NCBI GenBank assembly: GCA_963848415.1
Contig: CAWKDN010000001.1
Span: forward strand, 310,001-374,000
DNA: 64,000 nucleotides
Reading direction: 5' to 3'
From: CAVQBC01 sp963848415
Lineage (GTDB): Bacteria > Actinomycetota > Thermoleophilia > Solirubrobacterales > Solirubrobacteraceae
The notes under the pieces were generated by a model that saw only the letters and a program-made list of their open reading frames with translations, was not told the DNA's origin and searched no databases. This document shows positions 41,539 to 52,039 of the stretch, in pieces (position 1 is the stretch's first letter; each line of letters starts with the position of its first letter). Made by a program: the position numbers and the translations under genes.

Positions 41539-42216
41539 ATGGGGCGCATGGGTCCTGTGCGTCCTCCCGCGGCGGCCGCCAAGCGCGCCGGCCGGCCGCG
41601 CAACCCTGCCATCGACGCGGCGGTCCTCCGCTCGACGCTCGCCGTGCTCGGCGAGTCCGGCTACGGCCGGCTGACGCTGGAGGAAGTCGCGCGGCGGGCG
41701 GGCACCACGAAGCCGGCCATCTATCGTCGCTGGCCCAACCGCCAGCGCCTGGTGCTCGCGGCGCTCGGCGAGCGTCTCGGCCAGGCACGAACGCCCGACA
41801 CCGGCTGCTCGCTGTGTGATCTGGACGAGTGCCTCAAGCTCTTCGTGGCGGCCTTCCGGCGCATGCCGCCCGGCGTGATCGGGCCGCTGTTCGCCGACTG
41901 CGCGGGGGACCGCGACCTGCAGGCCGCGTTCATGACCACCCTGTTCGAGCCTCCCCGCGTGGCCGTCAGGGAGTCGCTCGAGCGGGCCCAGGCGCGGGGT
42001 GATCTGCGCGAGGACACCGACCTCGAGCTGATCCTCGACCTGACCGGCTCACTGGTGCACTACCGCGCGCTGTTCGGTCACGCGCCCATCAGCGACGTCG
42101 AGATCGACGGCGCGGTGGAGGTCCTGCTGCAGGGCATCGCGACCGACTATCCGAGGCTGCTCGAGCACAGCCGCCGCATGAGCGGGGATCCTGAGCTGCA
42201 TCACCTCCACGCCTGA
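41539..42216 (+). CDS. TetR family transcriptional regulator
   Basis: A 225-residue regulator. A basic N-terminus ([11 protein letters not shown]) is followed by the helix-turn-helix [20 protein letters not shown] and [12 protein letters not shown]. The C-terminal domain is TetR_C type with [15 protein letters not shown] at the end. No ribosome site separates the operator from the ATG, so the message may be leaderless. It is convergent with, and overlaps by 16 bp, the MFS gene that it likely represses. Confidence 0.87.
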   Translation: MGRMGPVRPPAAAAKRAGRPRNPAIDAAVLRSTLAVLGESGYGRLTLEEVARRAGTTKPAIYRRWPNRQRLVLAALGERLGQARTPDTGCSLCDLDECLKLFVAAFRRMPPGVIGPLFADCAGDRDLQAAFMTTLFEPPRVAVRESLERAQARGDLREDTDLELILDLTGSLVHYRALFGHAPISDVEIDGAVEVLLQGIATDYPRLLEHSRRMSGDPELHHLHA

Positions 42217-43700
42217 CGGCGGGCCGGCCACAGGCGCTCTGGGATCGCCAGCCGGCGCGGGCACGGCGGCGGTGAGGACGGGCGGGCAGCGGGCCGGAGG
42301 TTGAGGGCGAGCAGTGCGGTGGCCGCGATCGCGCCTGCCACCACGAGCACGGCGGTGCTGAGACCGTCAGCGGTGGCGATCCGCAGGGACTCGCCGGTCA
42401 GCCCGACGGTGCCGGAGTTGGCCACGAGGACCAGCAGCGCGAGTCCGACGGCGGCGCCGACCGACGTGCTGGTCGACGTGATGCCGGACGCGACGCCCTG
42501 CTCGCGGTCCGCCACCCCCGTGCCCGCGGCGATGAACATCGTGGTGAAGACGACGCCGTCGCCGACGCTGAGCAGGATGAGACCCGGGATCAGCGCGGCG
42601 TAGCCCGCGCTGGGTGACATGGCGAGCGCGAGCGCCAGCGCCCCGGCCGCGCCGAGCGTGAGCGCGGCGATGAGGGTCGGCTTGAGCCCGCAGCGCGTGA
42701 CCAGCCGGCCGGCGAGCGCCGAGCCGCCCAGCACGAACGCCGTCGGGAGCAGGAAGCCGATGCCCGTCTGCAGGGGGTCGTAGCCGTGCACGTCCTGGAG
42801 GTAGAGCGTGAGGAAGTACAGGATCGAGCCGAAGGTGGCCCAGAACAGGAAGGCGATCGCCACCGCGGTCGAGAGGTTGCGGTTGGCCAGCAGCCGCGGG
42901 GGGAGAAGCGGATCTGGACTGCGTCGCTCGATGATCACGAACGCCGCCAGCAGGACGGAGCCGGCTGCCGCGGCGGCCAGCACCGCGACCGAGTCCCAGC
43001 CGAGCCCCGGACCTTGGACGAGCGCGAACACCAGCAAGGTGACGCCGAACGTGACGCTGAGCGCCCCGGGCAGGTCGAAGCTCCGGCCCCGCTCGAGCGC
43101 GTGGTCGGCCGGGATCAGCGCGAAGGCGAGCAGCACGGCGAGGCTCGCCAGCGGCACGTTGACGAAGAACACCGCCTCCCAGCCGAGCGCCTGGGTCAGC
43201 ACGCCGCCCAGCAGCACCCCGACGACCAGCCCGGCCGCGCCGGCGCCGCCCCAGATCGCCAGCGCCCGGTTGCGCTCAGCGCCCTCGGCGAAGGTGGTGT
43301 TGACCAGCGACAGCGTGGCGGGGAAGACGAGCGCGCCGCCGAGCCCCTGCACGGCGCGGGCGCCGAGCAGGACCTCGGGTGTCCCTGCCAGCCCACCGCC
43401 GAGTGAGGCCACGGCGTAGAGCCCGAGGCCGGCGACCAAGACCCGCCGGCGGCCGAGCAGGTCGGCGGCGCGGCCACCGAGCAGCAGGAAGCCGGCCGAG
43501 GCCACCGCGTAGGCGCTGATGACCGCCTGCAGCGTTTGCCCGGAGAAGCCGAACTCGCGCCCGATCTCGGGCAGCGCCACCACCACGACGTACTGATCGA
43601 GCGAGACGATCAGCATCGCGAACGCCAACAGCGCCAGCGTCGCCGCCCGCCGGCGACCGGTCACGCGGACGCGACGTAACGGTGCTGCGTCGAGCGACAT
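42201..43700 (-). CDS. MFS drug:H+ antiporter (DHA2, 14-TMS type)
   Basis: A 499-residue EmrB/QacA-type transporter. [20 protein letters not shown] (motif D1 region), [19 protein letters not shown] (motif A) and [20 protein letters not shown] (motif C of antiporters) are visible among about 14 hydrophobic helices. The ATG at 43698-43700 follows GGAGGAG. Likely exports drugs or other amphiphiles across the membrane and is repressed by the neighbouring TetR protein. Confidence 0.9.
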   Translation of the reverse strand: MSLDAAPLRRVRVTGRRRAATLALLAFAMLIVSLDQYVVVVALPEIGREFGFSGQTLQAVISAYAVASAGFLLLGGRAADLLGRRRVLVAGLGLYAVASLGGGLAGTPEVLLGARAVQGLGGALVFPATLSLVNTTFAEGAERNRALAIWGGAGAAGLVVGVLLGGVLTQALGWEAVFFVNVPLASLAVLLAFALIPADHALERGRSFDLPGALSVTFGVTLLVFALVQGPGLGWDSVAVLAAAAAGSVLLAAFVIIERRSPDPLLPPRLLANRNLSTAVAIAFLFWATFGSILYFLTLYLQDVHGYDPLQTGIGFLLPTAFVLGGSALAGRLVTRCGLKPTLIAALTLGAAGALALALAMSPSAGYAALIPGLILLSVGDGVVFTTMFIAAGTGVADREQGVASGITSTSTSVGAAVGLALLVLVANSGTVGLTGESLRIATADGLSTAVLVVAGAIAATALLALNLRPAARPSSPPPCPRRLAIPERLWPARRQAWR

Positions 43701-43727
43701 CGGCGACTCCTCCGCACTGCAGATTAC

Positions 43728-43752
43728 GATACGTTGCGTAACACAACGTATC
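43728..43752. promoter_or_regulatory. TetR operator-like inverted repeat before the MFS gene
   Basis: GATACGTTG (43728-43736) pairs perfectly with CAACGTATC (43744-43752); the spacer CGTAACA contributes an internal GTTGCGTAAC core similar to the site at 41512-41526. It lies 28 bp upstream of the MFS start. Confidence 0.6.
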
Positions 43753-43770
43753 ATTTCCTTGCCGCTGGCA

Positions 43771-45012
43771 TCACCCCTGCATCCGCTGAGCGCGCGCGTT
43801 GAGGTAGCGCTGCTCGGGCAGGCTCGCGGTCAGCCGTGCGGCGTAGGCGTAACCGCGGGCCGCTTCTGCGGGGTCACCCTTCATCTCGAGCAGGTGCGCC
43901 CGGACGGCGTGGGTGCGGTGGTGGCGACGCATCGCCGGGTCCTCGAGCAGGCCGTCGACGATGGCGAGCCCCTCGGCCGGGCCGCGGGTCATGGCGACGG
44001 CGACGGCGCGGTTGAGCGTCACGGCCGGGCTCGGGGCGGCCTGCTCGAGCATGTCGTACAGGACGCCGATCTGCTTCCAGTCGGTCTCCTCCCACGTCCT
44101 CGACTCGGCGTGCACCGCCGCGATCGCCGCCTGCAGCTGGTAGCGGCCGACGGGCCCGCGGGGGAGCACCTGCTCGAGGATGCCGACGCCCTCGGCGATC
44201 AGCGCCTCGTCCCAGCGCCTGCGGTCCTGCTCGGACAGCGGGATCAGGTCGCCGCGCCGGTCGGTCCGGGCGGCTTCGCGGGCCCGGGTGAGCAGCATCA
44301 GCGCCAGCGCACCGGCGACCTCGTCGTGGCCGGGCAGCCACGCCGCGAGCGAGCGCGTGAGCCGGATCGCCTCGCGGGTCAGCGAGGCGTCGAGCAACGC
44401 GTCGCCCGCGGTGCGCGTGTAGCCCTCGTTGAACACGAGGTGCAAGACGTCGAGCACGGCCGCGACCCGCTCGGGCAACTCCGAGGCCTCGGGCGGAGCG
44501 AAGCGTGCGCCCGCCTCGCGCAGCGTCGCCCGCGCCCGGCTCAGCCGCTGGGCCATCGTGCGCTCGGGCACGAGGAACGCCGCGGCGATCTCCTCGGTGC
44601 TCAGGCCGGCGACGGCGCGCAGGGTGAGCGCGACCTGCGAGGAGCGGGTCAGCGCCGGATGGCAGCACAGCAGGAGCAGCTGCAGGCCGTCGTCGCGCTC
44701 GTGCCCGCGGTCGGCGTCGGGCGGCGGGGCGACGAGCGCGTCGCCCGGCTGCGCGGCGGCCTCGGCCTCCTCGCGCGCCGCGCGGGCCCCGTCGGATCGC
44801 TGCTGGTCGATCAGCCGCCGCGAGGCCACGCGGATCAGCCAGCCGCGCGGGCTCTCCGGCACGCCGTCGCTCCCCCACTGCCGCGCCGCCGCCTCGAGTG
44901 CCTCCTGGGCGGCGTCCTCGCAGTCCTGGAGATCGCCGTGGCGGCGCAGCAGAGCGCCGAGGACGTGCGGCGACTCGCGCCGCCACACGTCCTCGAGCTC
45001 CGGCGAGCTCAC
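43771..45012 (-). CDS. ECF sigma factor with long C-terminal domain (ECF42 type)
   Basis: A 413-residue sigma factor. Region 2 is [20 protein letters not shown] with [20 protein letters not shown]; region 4 is [20 protein letters not shown] and [17 protein letters not shown] helical TPR-like C-terminal domain ([32 protein letters not shown]) of over 200 residues is the mark of ECF42. Its GTG overlaps the stop of the YCII gene, the standard partner. No anti-sigma gene is present; in this group the C-terminal domain takes part in control. Confidence 0.88.
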   Translation of the reverse strand: MSSPELEDVWRRESPHVLGALLRRHGDLQDCEDAAQEALEAAARQWGSDGVPESPRGWLIRVASRRLIDQQRSDGARAAREEAEAAAQPGDALVAPPPDADRGHERDDGLQLLLLCCHPALTRSSQVALTLRAVAGLSTEEIAAAFLVPERTMAQRLSRARATLREAGARFAPPEASELPERVAAVLDVLHLVFNEGYTRTAGDALLDASLTREAIRLTRSLAAWLPGHDEVAGALALMLLTRAREAARTDRRGDLIPLSEQDRRRWDEALIAEGVGILEQVLPRGPVGRYQLQAAIAAVHAESRTWEETDWKQIGVLYDMLEQAAPSPAVTLNRAVAVAMTRGPAEGLAIVDGLLEDPAMRRHHRTHAVRAHLLEMKGDPAEAARGYAYAARLTASLPEQRYLNARAQRMQG

Positions 45013-45401
45013 TGGTCGTCGCCGCCCGGGCCCATGGCGGGCCGCAGCTCGATCGTCTCGCCGGGACCGGAGAACTGCGCCGCCAGCTCCTCGGCCCGTT
45101 CGCGGCTCTCGACGTCGACCAGGAAGAAGCCCGCCAGGTGCTCCTTGGCCTCGGAGTAGGGCCCGTCGGTGGCCAGCGGCCGCCCGGCGTCCCAGCGGTA
45201 CAGCCGCGAGGTCGACGGGTCGCCGAGCGCCTCGCCGCCGACGAGCTCGCCCCGCTCGGACATCTCGTTGAGCAGGGCCTCGAAGTCGGCGTTGATCGCG
45301 TCGCGCTGCTCCTGAGGCAGCGCCTGGTGCTCGGCGACGAAGTCCCCGGTCGGGTGTCCCCACGGCTGCGGGTTGGAGTGGATGAGGATGACGTACTTCA
45401 C
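45009..45401 (-). CDS. YCII/DGPF domain protein paired with the sigma factor
   Basis: A 130-residue protein: KYVILIHSNPQPWG, then PLATDGPYSEAKEHLAGFFL, which contains the DGPF-type motif (here DGPY), and VDVESRERAEELAAQF. YCII proteins are genomically fixed partners and usual targets of ECF42 sigma factors; their own function is unclear. The GTG start follows GAGAGGAG. Confidence 0.88.
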   Translation of the reverse strand: MKYVILIHSNPQPWGHPTGDFVAEHQALPQEQRDAINADFEALLNEMSERGELVGGEALGDPSTSRLYRWDAGRPLATDGPYSEAKEHLAGFFLVDVESRERAEELAAQFSGPGETIELRPAMGPGGDDQ

Positions 45402-45502
45402 GTGGTGCTCCTCTCGGTGATCGCTTTCCACCCGGGACGTCGGAGCCGGCCCGCCGCGATCGACACGACCGCCTTGAAAGGCGCAGCGTAGGCCCGCCCC
45501 GT

Positions 45503-47343
45503 TCAGCTCACCGTGACGCACGCCGAGGGCTCGGAGGTCTCCCGGACCGACGCCCGCCGCCGTCAGGCGGGTCGCGGTCATCGTGACCTGCTCGCCCGCG
45601 GCGACCGAGGCGGGGGTGCCGGCGCCGGCCTGGCCCGCGGCGTCCGTGACCACGGTGCTCGCGCCGAGGAACCGCTGGGCCTCGCCGTTGCCCGACGTAT
45701 CGCAGGCGTCGCTCGCGAAGAACTCGAGCCGGTAGGACGTGGTCGCGGCGCTGGCGAGCGTCCAGGTCACCTTCCCTCCGCCGCTGGACGTGGAGGAGGC
45801 GATCATCGGCGTGTTCTGGAGCGCGTTGGCGCCGGCGTCGGCGTCCAGCGCGTCGTTCGCGGTCAGGCCGTCGGCGGCGAGGTCGATCGCCAGGTCGCCG
45901 GCCGCGCTGCCGTTCTCGAAGATCGCGTTTCGCAGGATCGCGTTCCCCGTGGCGGTCCCGGCGCTCTGGACGACGCTCACCCCGTCCTCGCCGTTGTGGG
46001 CGATCGTGTTCTGCGAGCCGTTGGCGCCGGTCTCGCCGACGCGGTTGCGCGAGGCGTCGAGGATGCGCACGCCGCTCTTGCCGTTGCCGAGGTTCGCCGC
46101 GCCGGCCGGCGTCGTGCCGATCCAGTTGCCGAGCACGCGGTTCTCTTCCGCGCCCGTGCCGACGATGAAGAGCCCCTCCCCGTCGTTGGCGGCGATCACG
46201 TTGCCGGCGCCGGGCTCCGAGCCGCCGATCGTGTTGTGGTCGGAGATGGTGATCGCGAGCCCGGCCAGCCCGAAGCCGACGCCGTTCGGAATCGCGATCG
46301 TGGCGGTCGCGTCGGTGCCGACGAAGTTGCCCTTGACCTCGTTGCCGGTCCCGGGCCCGATCTCCTCTTCGGGGTCGGTCGCGTCGCCGGCCTCGATCTG
46401 CAGGCCGCCGAAGGCGTTGCCGGAGATCACGTTCGCCTCCTCGGCGCTGGTGCCGCCGATCAGGTTGTCGTCGCCGCCCTCGACGTTGACGCCGAGGCCG
46501 CTCGGGATGGCGGCGGTGCCGGCCGCGTCGGTGCCGATCTGGTTGCCCTGGACGGTGTTGCCGTCGCCGAGCAGCTCGAGCCCGACGAACTCGGCCGCGA
46601 TCAGGTTCCCGCGCACCTCGTTGGCGCCGGTGTTGAGCATCGCGCCGTAGGCCCCGAGGTTGTCAAGTCCCGCGGTGCCGGCGGCGTTGGTGCCGATCCG
46701 GTTGCCCTCGATCGCGTGACCCGGTGCCGCCCCGCACGAGCACGTTGATGGCCCCGCCGCCCGCGATCACGTTGCGGTCCTCAGCGGCCGGGCCGCCGAT
46801 CTCGTTGTCGCCGCCGTAGATCTCGATCCCGAACTCGCCGTTGGGCCGCAGCGCGGTGCCGGCGGCGTTGGTGCCGACGTGGTTGCCGGCGACGACGATC
46901 TCGCGGCCCTCGACGAAGATGCCCACCGACTGCGCCGAGTGGACCGCCAGCCCGCGGACCTCCGCGCGATCGCCGCCGATGTCCAGCCCGCGCGCCGCGT
47001 TGGTCGCGTCGATCGCGATCCTCGGCACCGCCGGCGTGGTCGGCGTGGGCGCGCTCGAGCCCGCCTGGGAGTAGCCGTCGATCGTGACGTCCTGGGTGAC
47101 GGGCGGCAGGTCGCTCGCGACCGCGATCGTGTGCAGTCCCGCGCCGGCGATCGCGAACTCGATGCGGTCGGCGTTCAGCTGCTGGCCGGACTGCACGAGC
47201 GCGCGGCGCAGCGAGCCGGGGCCCGCGTCGTTGGCGGTCGTGACCGTGTAGGTCGCCGCCTGCGCCGACGCCGCGTGGCCCGCCAGCGCGAGCGCCGCGA
47301 GCGCCAGCGTCGTGGGAATCGCCGTCCTGGCTGAGCGCGGCAT
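45503..47343 (-). CDS. Secreted right-handed beta-helix repeat protein
   Basis: About 613 residues. A signal peptide (LALAALALAGHAASAQA) leads to YTVTTANDAGPGSLRRAL, the CSLREA-like entry of bacterial surface beta-helix proteins, then many turns of the pattern N-x-I/V-x-G-N-x-I-G-T with small loops (for example NTVQGNQIGTDAAGTAAIP and NEVKGNFVGTDATATIAIP). Slips near 46718 and 45555 break the frame; correcting the second gives an end in ACVTVS and a stop at 45503. An AAGGAGG site precedes the ATG. Probably extracellular, function unknown. Confidence 0.75.
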
Positions 47344-48211
47344 CACGGCCTCCTTGCTGCCACCCCGGTAGGGCGGCGATCGAGTACCGCCTAGGACGCT
47401 TCGGGCCGGCGAGCTATTCCCGGCGCGCCGGGGAGCGTCGGGTCGGGTCGTCCGTACGGACGGGTCGCTCGGCGATCTCGTCCGCGTGGAGGGGACGAGC
47501 GCCGGGGATCGAGCGCGGCAACCGGGAAACCCGGGCGCCGTCCCGATTCAGCAGGACTGGAGTGGAGACGATGGGTCCAAACAGGTGCGAAAGCCGGTCA
47601 TTTCCGGCATAAGCTCGAGCGCACTGCTACCCATCTGCTACCCATCCGCCGAACGCGAGCCGCCGTGGTCCCGTTAGCTGCGCGCCGTGCGTACGTGTGG
47701 CGCAGAGCCGCGCAGATACCAGGATCGCTGGGCGAGCCGTCATCGAGTCCGCATTGTCCTACCCCGAGGACGGCTCGCAGCCCGCGACGGAACTAGCGCC
47801 GAAACCGTGGGAATTGCCTCGTCTGAATCCTGCCCAAGGCAGGCAATGCACATTGATTCCCCGGCGGGCCGCGACGCCAAGCGAAGCTGCGCACGGGGAG
47901 CGGGATGACGTATCGCTCATCCCACGACGCCCGACAAGAGCGGTCTTGACGAGCGCGGGCCAAGAATAGGCGAGGTTGCCGGGCGCGATCGCTGTTCCGT
48001 CGGCTCGATCAGTGAAAGATTCCTGTGATCAGACGCGTAGGCCAGTAGGGTCGGCTTTCGGGCAACCTCAGCGCTCTTGCGAAGCCAGTTCGCGGCGAAT
48101 CTCCACGGCGAGCGACGGCCGGCGACTTCGCGGACACGCTCCTCCTAGCGACGAAATGCCGCCCCTACCGGCTCGTCTGCCCCGAGCAGGCAGGGCCCGG
48201 AAGGTCGACTC
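47344..48211. other. 868-bp gap without a recognised gene
   Basis: Only short frames without family features, ribosome sites or GC-position bias are found. GC content is visibly lower than in neighbouring genes, and no tRNA or strong terminator was recognised. The last part presumably carries the promoter of the MMPL gene. Confidence 0.5.
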
Positions 48212-50413
48212 ATGGAACGCAAGAGCACCACGATGTCCGGGCTCCTCGCGCGACTCGCGCGCAGCCTTTCCTCCCATTGGAAGCGCAGCCTCGCGGCGGC
48301 GATCGGCGTGGTCGTGCTGCTGGTCCTGGCAGCCGGTGTCGCCGGCGAGGCTCTCGACGACTACTCCGTGCCGGGCGCGGAATCTCAGCAGGCGATCGAC
48401 CTCTTGAAGGCGCACTCGCCGGCGTTCGGCGGGGCAGACTCGAGCCTCGTCTTCACCGTCGATGAGGGCAAGGTGTCGGACCCGGGGCCCAAGGCGGCGA
48501 TCGAGGGCGCGCTCGCGAAGGTGCGCGGGCTCGACGGTGTCGCGCTGGCCTCGAGCCCGTTCGTGCCGGGCGGGCCGGTCTCCGAGGACGGGCGGCTGGC
48601 CGCGGTTGAGGTGCGCTACTCGACCGACCCCGCCGAAATCGAGAAGGAGGACGGCGAGGCGCTGATCGCGGCGGGCGAGAGCGCCGAGCCGGAGGTGCAG
48701 GTCGAGGCCCGCGGCTATCTGGTCGACCTGGCGTCCGAGCAGGAGGCTCCCATCGGCGAGCTCGTGGGCGTGCTGATCGCGATCGTGCTGCTCGGCGTGC
48801 TGTTCCGCTCCGCGGCGGCGACGATCGCGACGCTGATCGGCGCGCTGGTCGGCGTCGCGGCGGGCCAACTCCTGCTGGCTTCGCTGTCAGCCCCGCTCGG
48901 CCTGCCCACCTTCGCGGCCGTGATCGCGATGATGCTCGGCCTCGGCGCCGGCATCGACTACGCGCTGCTGATCATCGGCCGCTACCGGGAGCAGCGAGCG
49001 GATGGCGACGACGTGCCCGACGCGGCCGCACGGGCGGCCGCCACGGCCGGCACCACAGTCGTGGCCGCCGGGCTGATCGTGATGGTGGCGATCGCCGGGC
49101 TGCTGGTCATCGGCGTCCCCTACATCGGCAAGATGGGCATCGGCGCGGCAATCGCGATCGGCGCGGTGGTCGTGTCGGCGCTGACGATCCTTCCGATCAT
49201 GATGGGGGCGTTTGGCCGCAGGCTGGTGCCGAAGCATCCCGAGCACGTCCATTCCTCGCCGGCCTTCGTCCGCTGGGGCGAGATCGTGACCCGCCGTCCG
49301 TGGGCGTCGATCGCCGCCGGTGTCGCCCTGATGCTGGTCTTCGCCGCACCGGTGACCCAGATGCGCCTCGGCCAGCCCGACGACGGCAACCAGGCCGAGT
49401 CGCGCACGCAGCGAGTCGCCTACGACCAGCTCACGCAGGCGTTTGGACCGGGATCGAACGGCCCGTTCCTGCTCGCGGTCGACACGCCACGGGGCGCGGC
49501 GGAGACCGAAGACCAACTCGCCGCCCTCCGGCAGGCGGTCGCCGGAACGCCCGGCATGGCCGCGGTCCCTCCCGCGTCGGTGAGCGAGGACGGCGAGATG
49601 GCGACGATCTTCGCCGTCCCGACCACTGCGCCGCAGGACGCTGAGACGAGCGAGCTGCTCGAGCGCCTGCGCGATGACGTCATCCCCGGCGCGGTCGCTG
49701 GCACGCCGCTGAAGGTCTACGTGGGCGGCAACACTGCCGCGTTCGTGGACATCACGGACAAGGTGGCCGGCCGCCTGCCCGTGTTCATCGCACTCGTGAT
49801 TGGCCTGTCCGTGCTGCTGCTGGTGATCGCGTTCCGCTCGCTGTGGATCCCGCTCGTCTCGGCGCTGTTCAACCTGCTGTCGGTGGGCGCCGCTTACGGC
49901 GTCGTCGTCGCGGTCTTCCAGGAGGGCGTGGGTGCGAGCCTCATCGGCGCCGACTCCGGCATTCCGATCATCTCGTTCCTGCCGGTCATGTTGTTCGCGA
50001 TCCTGTTCGGGCTGAGCATGGACTACAACATCTTCCTGCTCAGCCGGATGCATGAGGCCTACAACGAGGGCGACCGTCCGCGCGAGAGCGTGATCCACGG
50101 GATGGGCCGCATCGGCAAGGTCGTCGTCTTCGCCGGCCTGATCATGGCCGGGGTCTTTCTGAGCTTCGTGACCGGCAGCGACGTGATCGGCAAGATGTTC
50201 GGGCTCGGCCTGGGCCTCGCGATCCTGATCGACGTGTTGGTCGTGCGCATGGTCATCGCACCCGCGGTGGTGACGCTGCTCGGCGACCGCGCCTGGTGGC
50301 TGCCCGCCTGGCTCGATCGCGCGCTTCCCAACGTCTCGCTCGAAGGCCGCCTGGGAGCGGTCGCGGGCGAAGCCGAGCAAGCCACCGCTGAACGCCCGAA
50401 GGTCCCGGCGTGA
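48212..50413 (+). CDS. MMPL/RND family membrane transporter
   Basis: A 733-residue transporter with two sets of a signal-like helix, an extracellular domain and five helices. Conserved segments are GLGAGIDYALLIIGRYREQR and FGLSMDYNIFLLSRMHEAYN, each with the aspartate-tyrosine pair of the proton relay in MmpL3-type proteins. Actinobacterial MMPL proteins export lipids or take part in resistance. ATG 48212 is used; MSGLLARLARSL at 48233 is an alternative start. No regulator adjoins it. Confidence 0.88.
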   Translation: MERKSTTMSGLLARLARSLSSHWKRSLAAAIGVVVLLVLAAGVAGEALDDYSVPGAESQQAIDLLKAHSPAFGGADSSLVFTVDEGKVSDPGPKAAIEGALAKVRGLDGVALASSPFVPGGPVSEDGRLAAVEVRYSTDPAEIEKEDGEALIAAGESAEPEVQVEARGYLVDLASEQEAPIGELVGVLIAIVLLGVLFRSAAATIATLIGALVGVAAGQLLLASLSAPLGLPTFAAVIAMMLGLGAGIDYALLIIGRYREQRADGDDVPDAAARAAATAGTTVVAAGLIVMVAIAGLLVIGVPYIGKMGIGAAIAIGAVVVSALTILPIMMGAFGRRLVPKHPEHVHSSPAFVRWGEIVTRRPWASIAAGVALMLVFAAPVTQMRLGQPDDGNQAESRTQRVAYDQLTQAFGPGSNGPFLLAVDTPRGAAETEDQLAALRQAVAGTPGMAAVPPASVSEDGEMATIFAVPTTAPQDAETSELLERLRDDVIPGAVAGTPLKVYVGGNTAAFVDITDKVAGRLPVFIALVIGLSVLLLVIAFRSLWIPLVSALFNLLSVGAAYGVVVAVFQEGVGASLIGADSGIPIISFLPVMLFAILFGLSMDYNIFLLSRMHEAYNEGDRPRESVIHGMGRIGKVVVFAGLIMAGVFLSFVTGSDVIGKMFGLGLGLAILIDVLVVRMVIAPAVVTLLGDRAWWLPAWLDRALPNVSLEGRLGAVAGEAEQATAERPKVPA

Positions 50414-50483
50414 CCACCACCAGGCCTCAACCGCTAGACGGAACCGCCGACGGTCCCGGATCGGGATCCGGCGTTCGTGCGCC

Positions 50484-50575
50484 CGCGCACCGCGGAGTAT
50501 CACCTCGCCCAGGGGTTCACCAAGCTCGGCATCGGCTCTCGGATCGAGTTACACGGCGCGCTGGCGGCCGAAGCG
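50484..50575 (+). pseudogene. LuxR helix-turn-helix remnant (plus strand)
   Basis: The short stretch reads RTAEYHLAQGFTKLGIGSR, the last two helices of a LuxR/GerE DNA-binding domain, with no upstream domain and degenerate flanks. It is one of two LuxR stubs in the gene-poor gap 50414-51109. Confidence 0.5.
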
Positions 50576-50797
50576 GACGCCGCGGCGGCCCGTGGTGGAG
50601 CACTTCCGCCACCGCCATCAGGGCTCCGTCACGGGTGATCCCCCGCATGGCGCGCGGCCGGCGCGGACGGTGATCACCCGTGTCCGCGAAGCCCGGCGAC
50701 CAGCTCGGCGGCCGGCGCCACCAGCTCCCCGCGCACTCGCTCGACCGCGGCTGGGTGCGCGTCGTGGACGACGAGCTCGAGCACTTCGTCGACGCGC

Positions 50798-50880
50798 GCG
50801 CTGATTTCGCGGTTGGTGAGGCCTTCGGCCGCGAGCTGCACGATTTGAAGCTCTTGCGGTGAGACGATCTCGGGCCTCGG
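50798..50880 (-). pseudogene. LuxR helix-turn-helix remnant (minus strand)
   Basis: The minus strand reads SPQELQIVQLAAEGLTNREI, the first helices of a LuxR domain, then runs into unrelated sequence (VDEVLELVVHDAHPAAVERV) in the same frame, which may be the tail of another lost gene. The rest of 50414-51109 shows nothing else recognisable. Confidence 0.5.
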
Positions 50881-51109
50881 AGTCGCGGCGGGTGCTGGAT
50901 TCGCCCGATGCGCGCAGCTCGCGGCGAGCACGGTCGCTCCACGACGCGCATCCGAGGGCGTCGAAGGTGTCTCGGGCGGCAGCCGGCGGGCGTGAGCGAC
51001 GCGCCTACCAGTCGGTCTCACTCCAAGCTCGCAGGTCGGAGATACTCGCCCGACCTCGACGTCTGACGCCACCACGACCCGCCGGACCTCCGGCGCGAAA
51101 GGAGCCGGC

Positions 51110-51952
51110 ATGACCGCAATCACGCAGCGGGAGACGCAGCAGGTCGAACAGGCGAACGCGAGTGGACGGACACCCGTCGTCTTCATCCACGGACTCTGGC
51201 TGCTCCCCAGCAGCTGGGACAACTGGGCGCAACTGTTCGAGGAGTCCGGCTATGCCGCGCTGACACCGTCCTGGCCGGACGACCCCGAGACGGTCCAGGA
51301 GGCACGGGCAAACCCGGAGGTCTTCGCCAACAAGACCTTGCGGCAGATCGCCGATCACACCGCCGAGGTGATCGGGAAGCTCACGACGAAGCCCGCCGTC
51401 ATGGGCCACTCGACCGGCGGGCTCCTGACGTACATGATCGCCGACCGCGGACTGTCGGCGGCCTCTGTCGCGATCGATCCCGGTCCCTTCCGCGGGGTGC
51501 TGCCGCTGCCCATCTCTGCACTGCGGTCGGCCGGGCCGGTGCTGCGAAACCCGCTCAACCGGCGCCGCGCGGTGACGCTCACGCTGGATCAGTTCAAGTA
51601 CGGGTGGGCGAATGCCCTCACCGACGACGAGGCCAAGCAGCTCTACGAGACCTACCACGTGGCCGCGCCCGGCGTCGCGCTGATGCAGATGGCCAACGCG
51701 AACGTAAACCCGCGCACCGAGGCGAAGGTCGACCCCAAGAACCCGCGACGCGGCCCGCTGCTGATCATCGACGGGGAGAACGACCACACGGTGCCATGGG
51801 CGATCGCCAACGGCGCCTACAAGCGGCAGAAGCACAACCAGTCGGTGACCGAAATCGTCAAGATCCCCAACCGCGGACACTCCCTGACGATCGACAGCGG
51901 CTGGCGCGAGGTCGCCGACACGGCACTCGCGTTCGTCAAGCGATTCGTCTAA
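51110..51952 (+). CDS. Alpha/beta hydrolase
   Basis: A 280-residue serine hydrolase: VVFIHGLWLLPSSWDNWAQL supplies the oxyanion loop, VMGHSTGGLLTYMIA the nucleophile elbow (GHSTGG), LLIIDGENDHTVPW the acid, and PNRGHSLTIDSGW the histidine. It is similar to non-heme haloperoxidase or lipase-like enzymes; substrate unknown. The ATG follows AAAGGAG. Confidence 0.87.
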   Translation: MTAITQRETQQVEQANASGRTPVVFIHGLWLLPSSWDNWAQLFEESGYAALTPSWPDDPETVQEARANPEVFANKTLRQIADHTAEVIGKLTTKPAVMGHSTGGLLTYMIADRGLSAASVAIDPGPFRGVLPLPISALRSAGPVLRNPLNRRRAVTLTLDQFKYGWANALTDDEAKQLYETYHVAAPGVALMQMANANVNPRTEAKVDPKNPRRGPLLIIDGENDHTVPWAIANGAYKRQKHNQSVTEIVKIPNRGHSLTIDSGWREVADTALAFVKRFV

Positions 51953-52039
51953 CCCGCCCGATCCCTGCAGGTTTGCACCGATCGAATGGCAGGACGACCG
52001 GACCGCGGCAGCGCTTGAGCCGCCGAAGCGCGGGTCCGG

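Noticed and set aside
47486..47969. Small plus-strand frames in the 868-bp gap
   Set aside because: No ribosome site, codon bias or family resemblance; several overlap each other in different frames.
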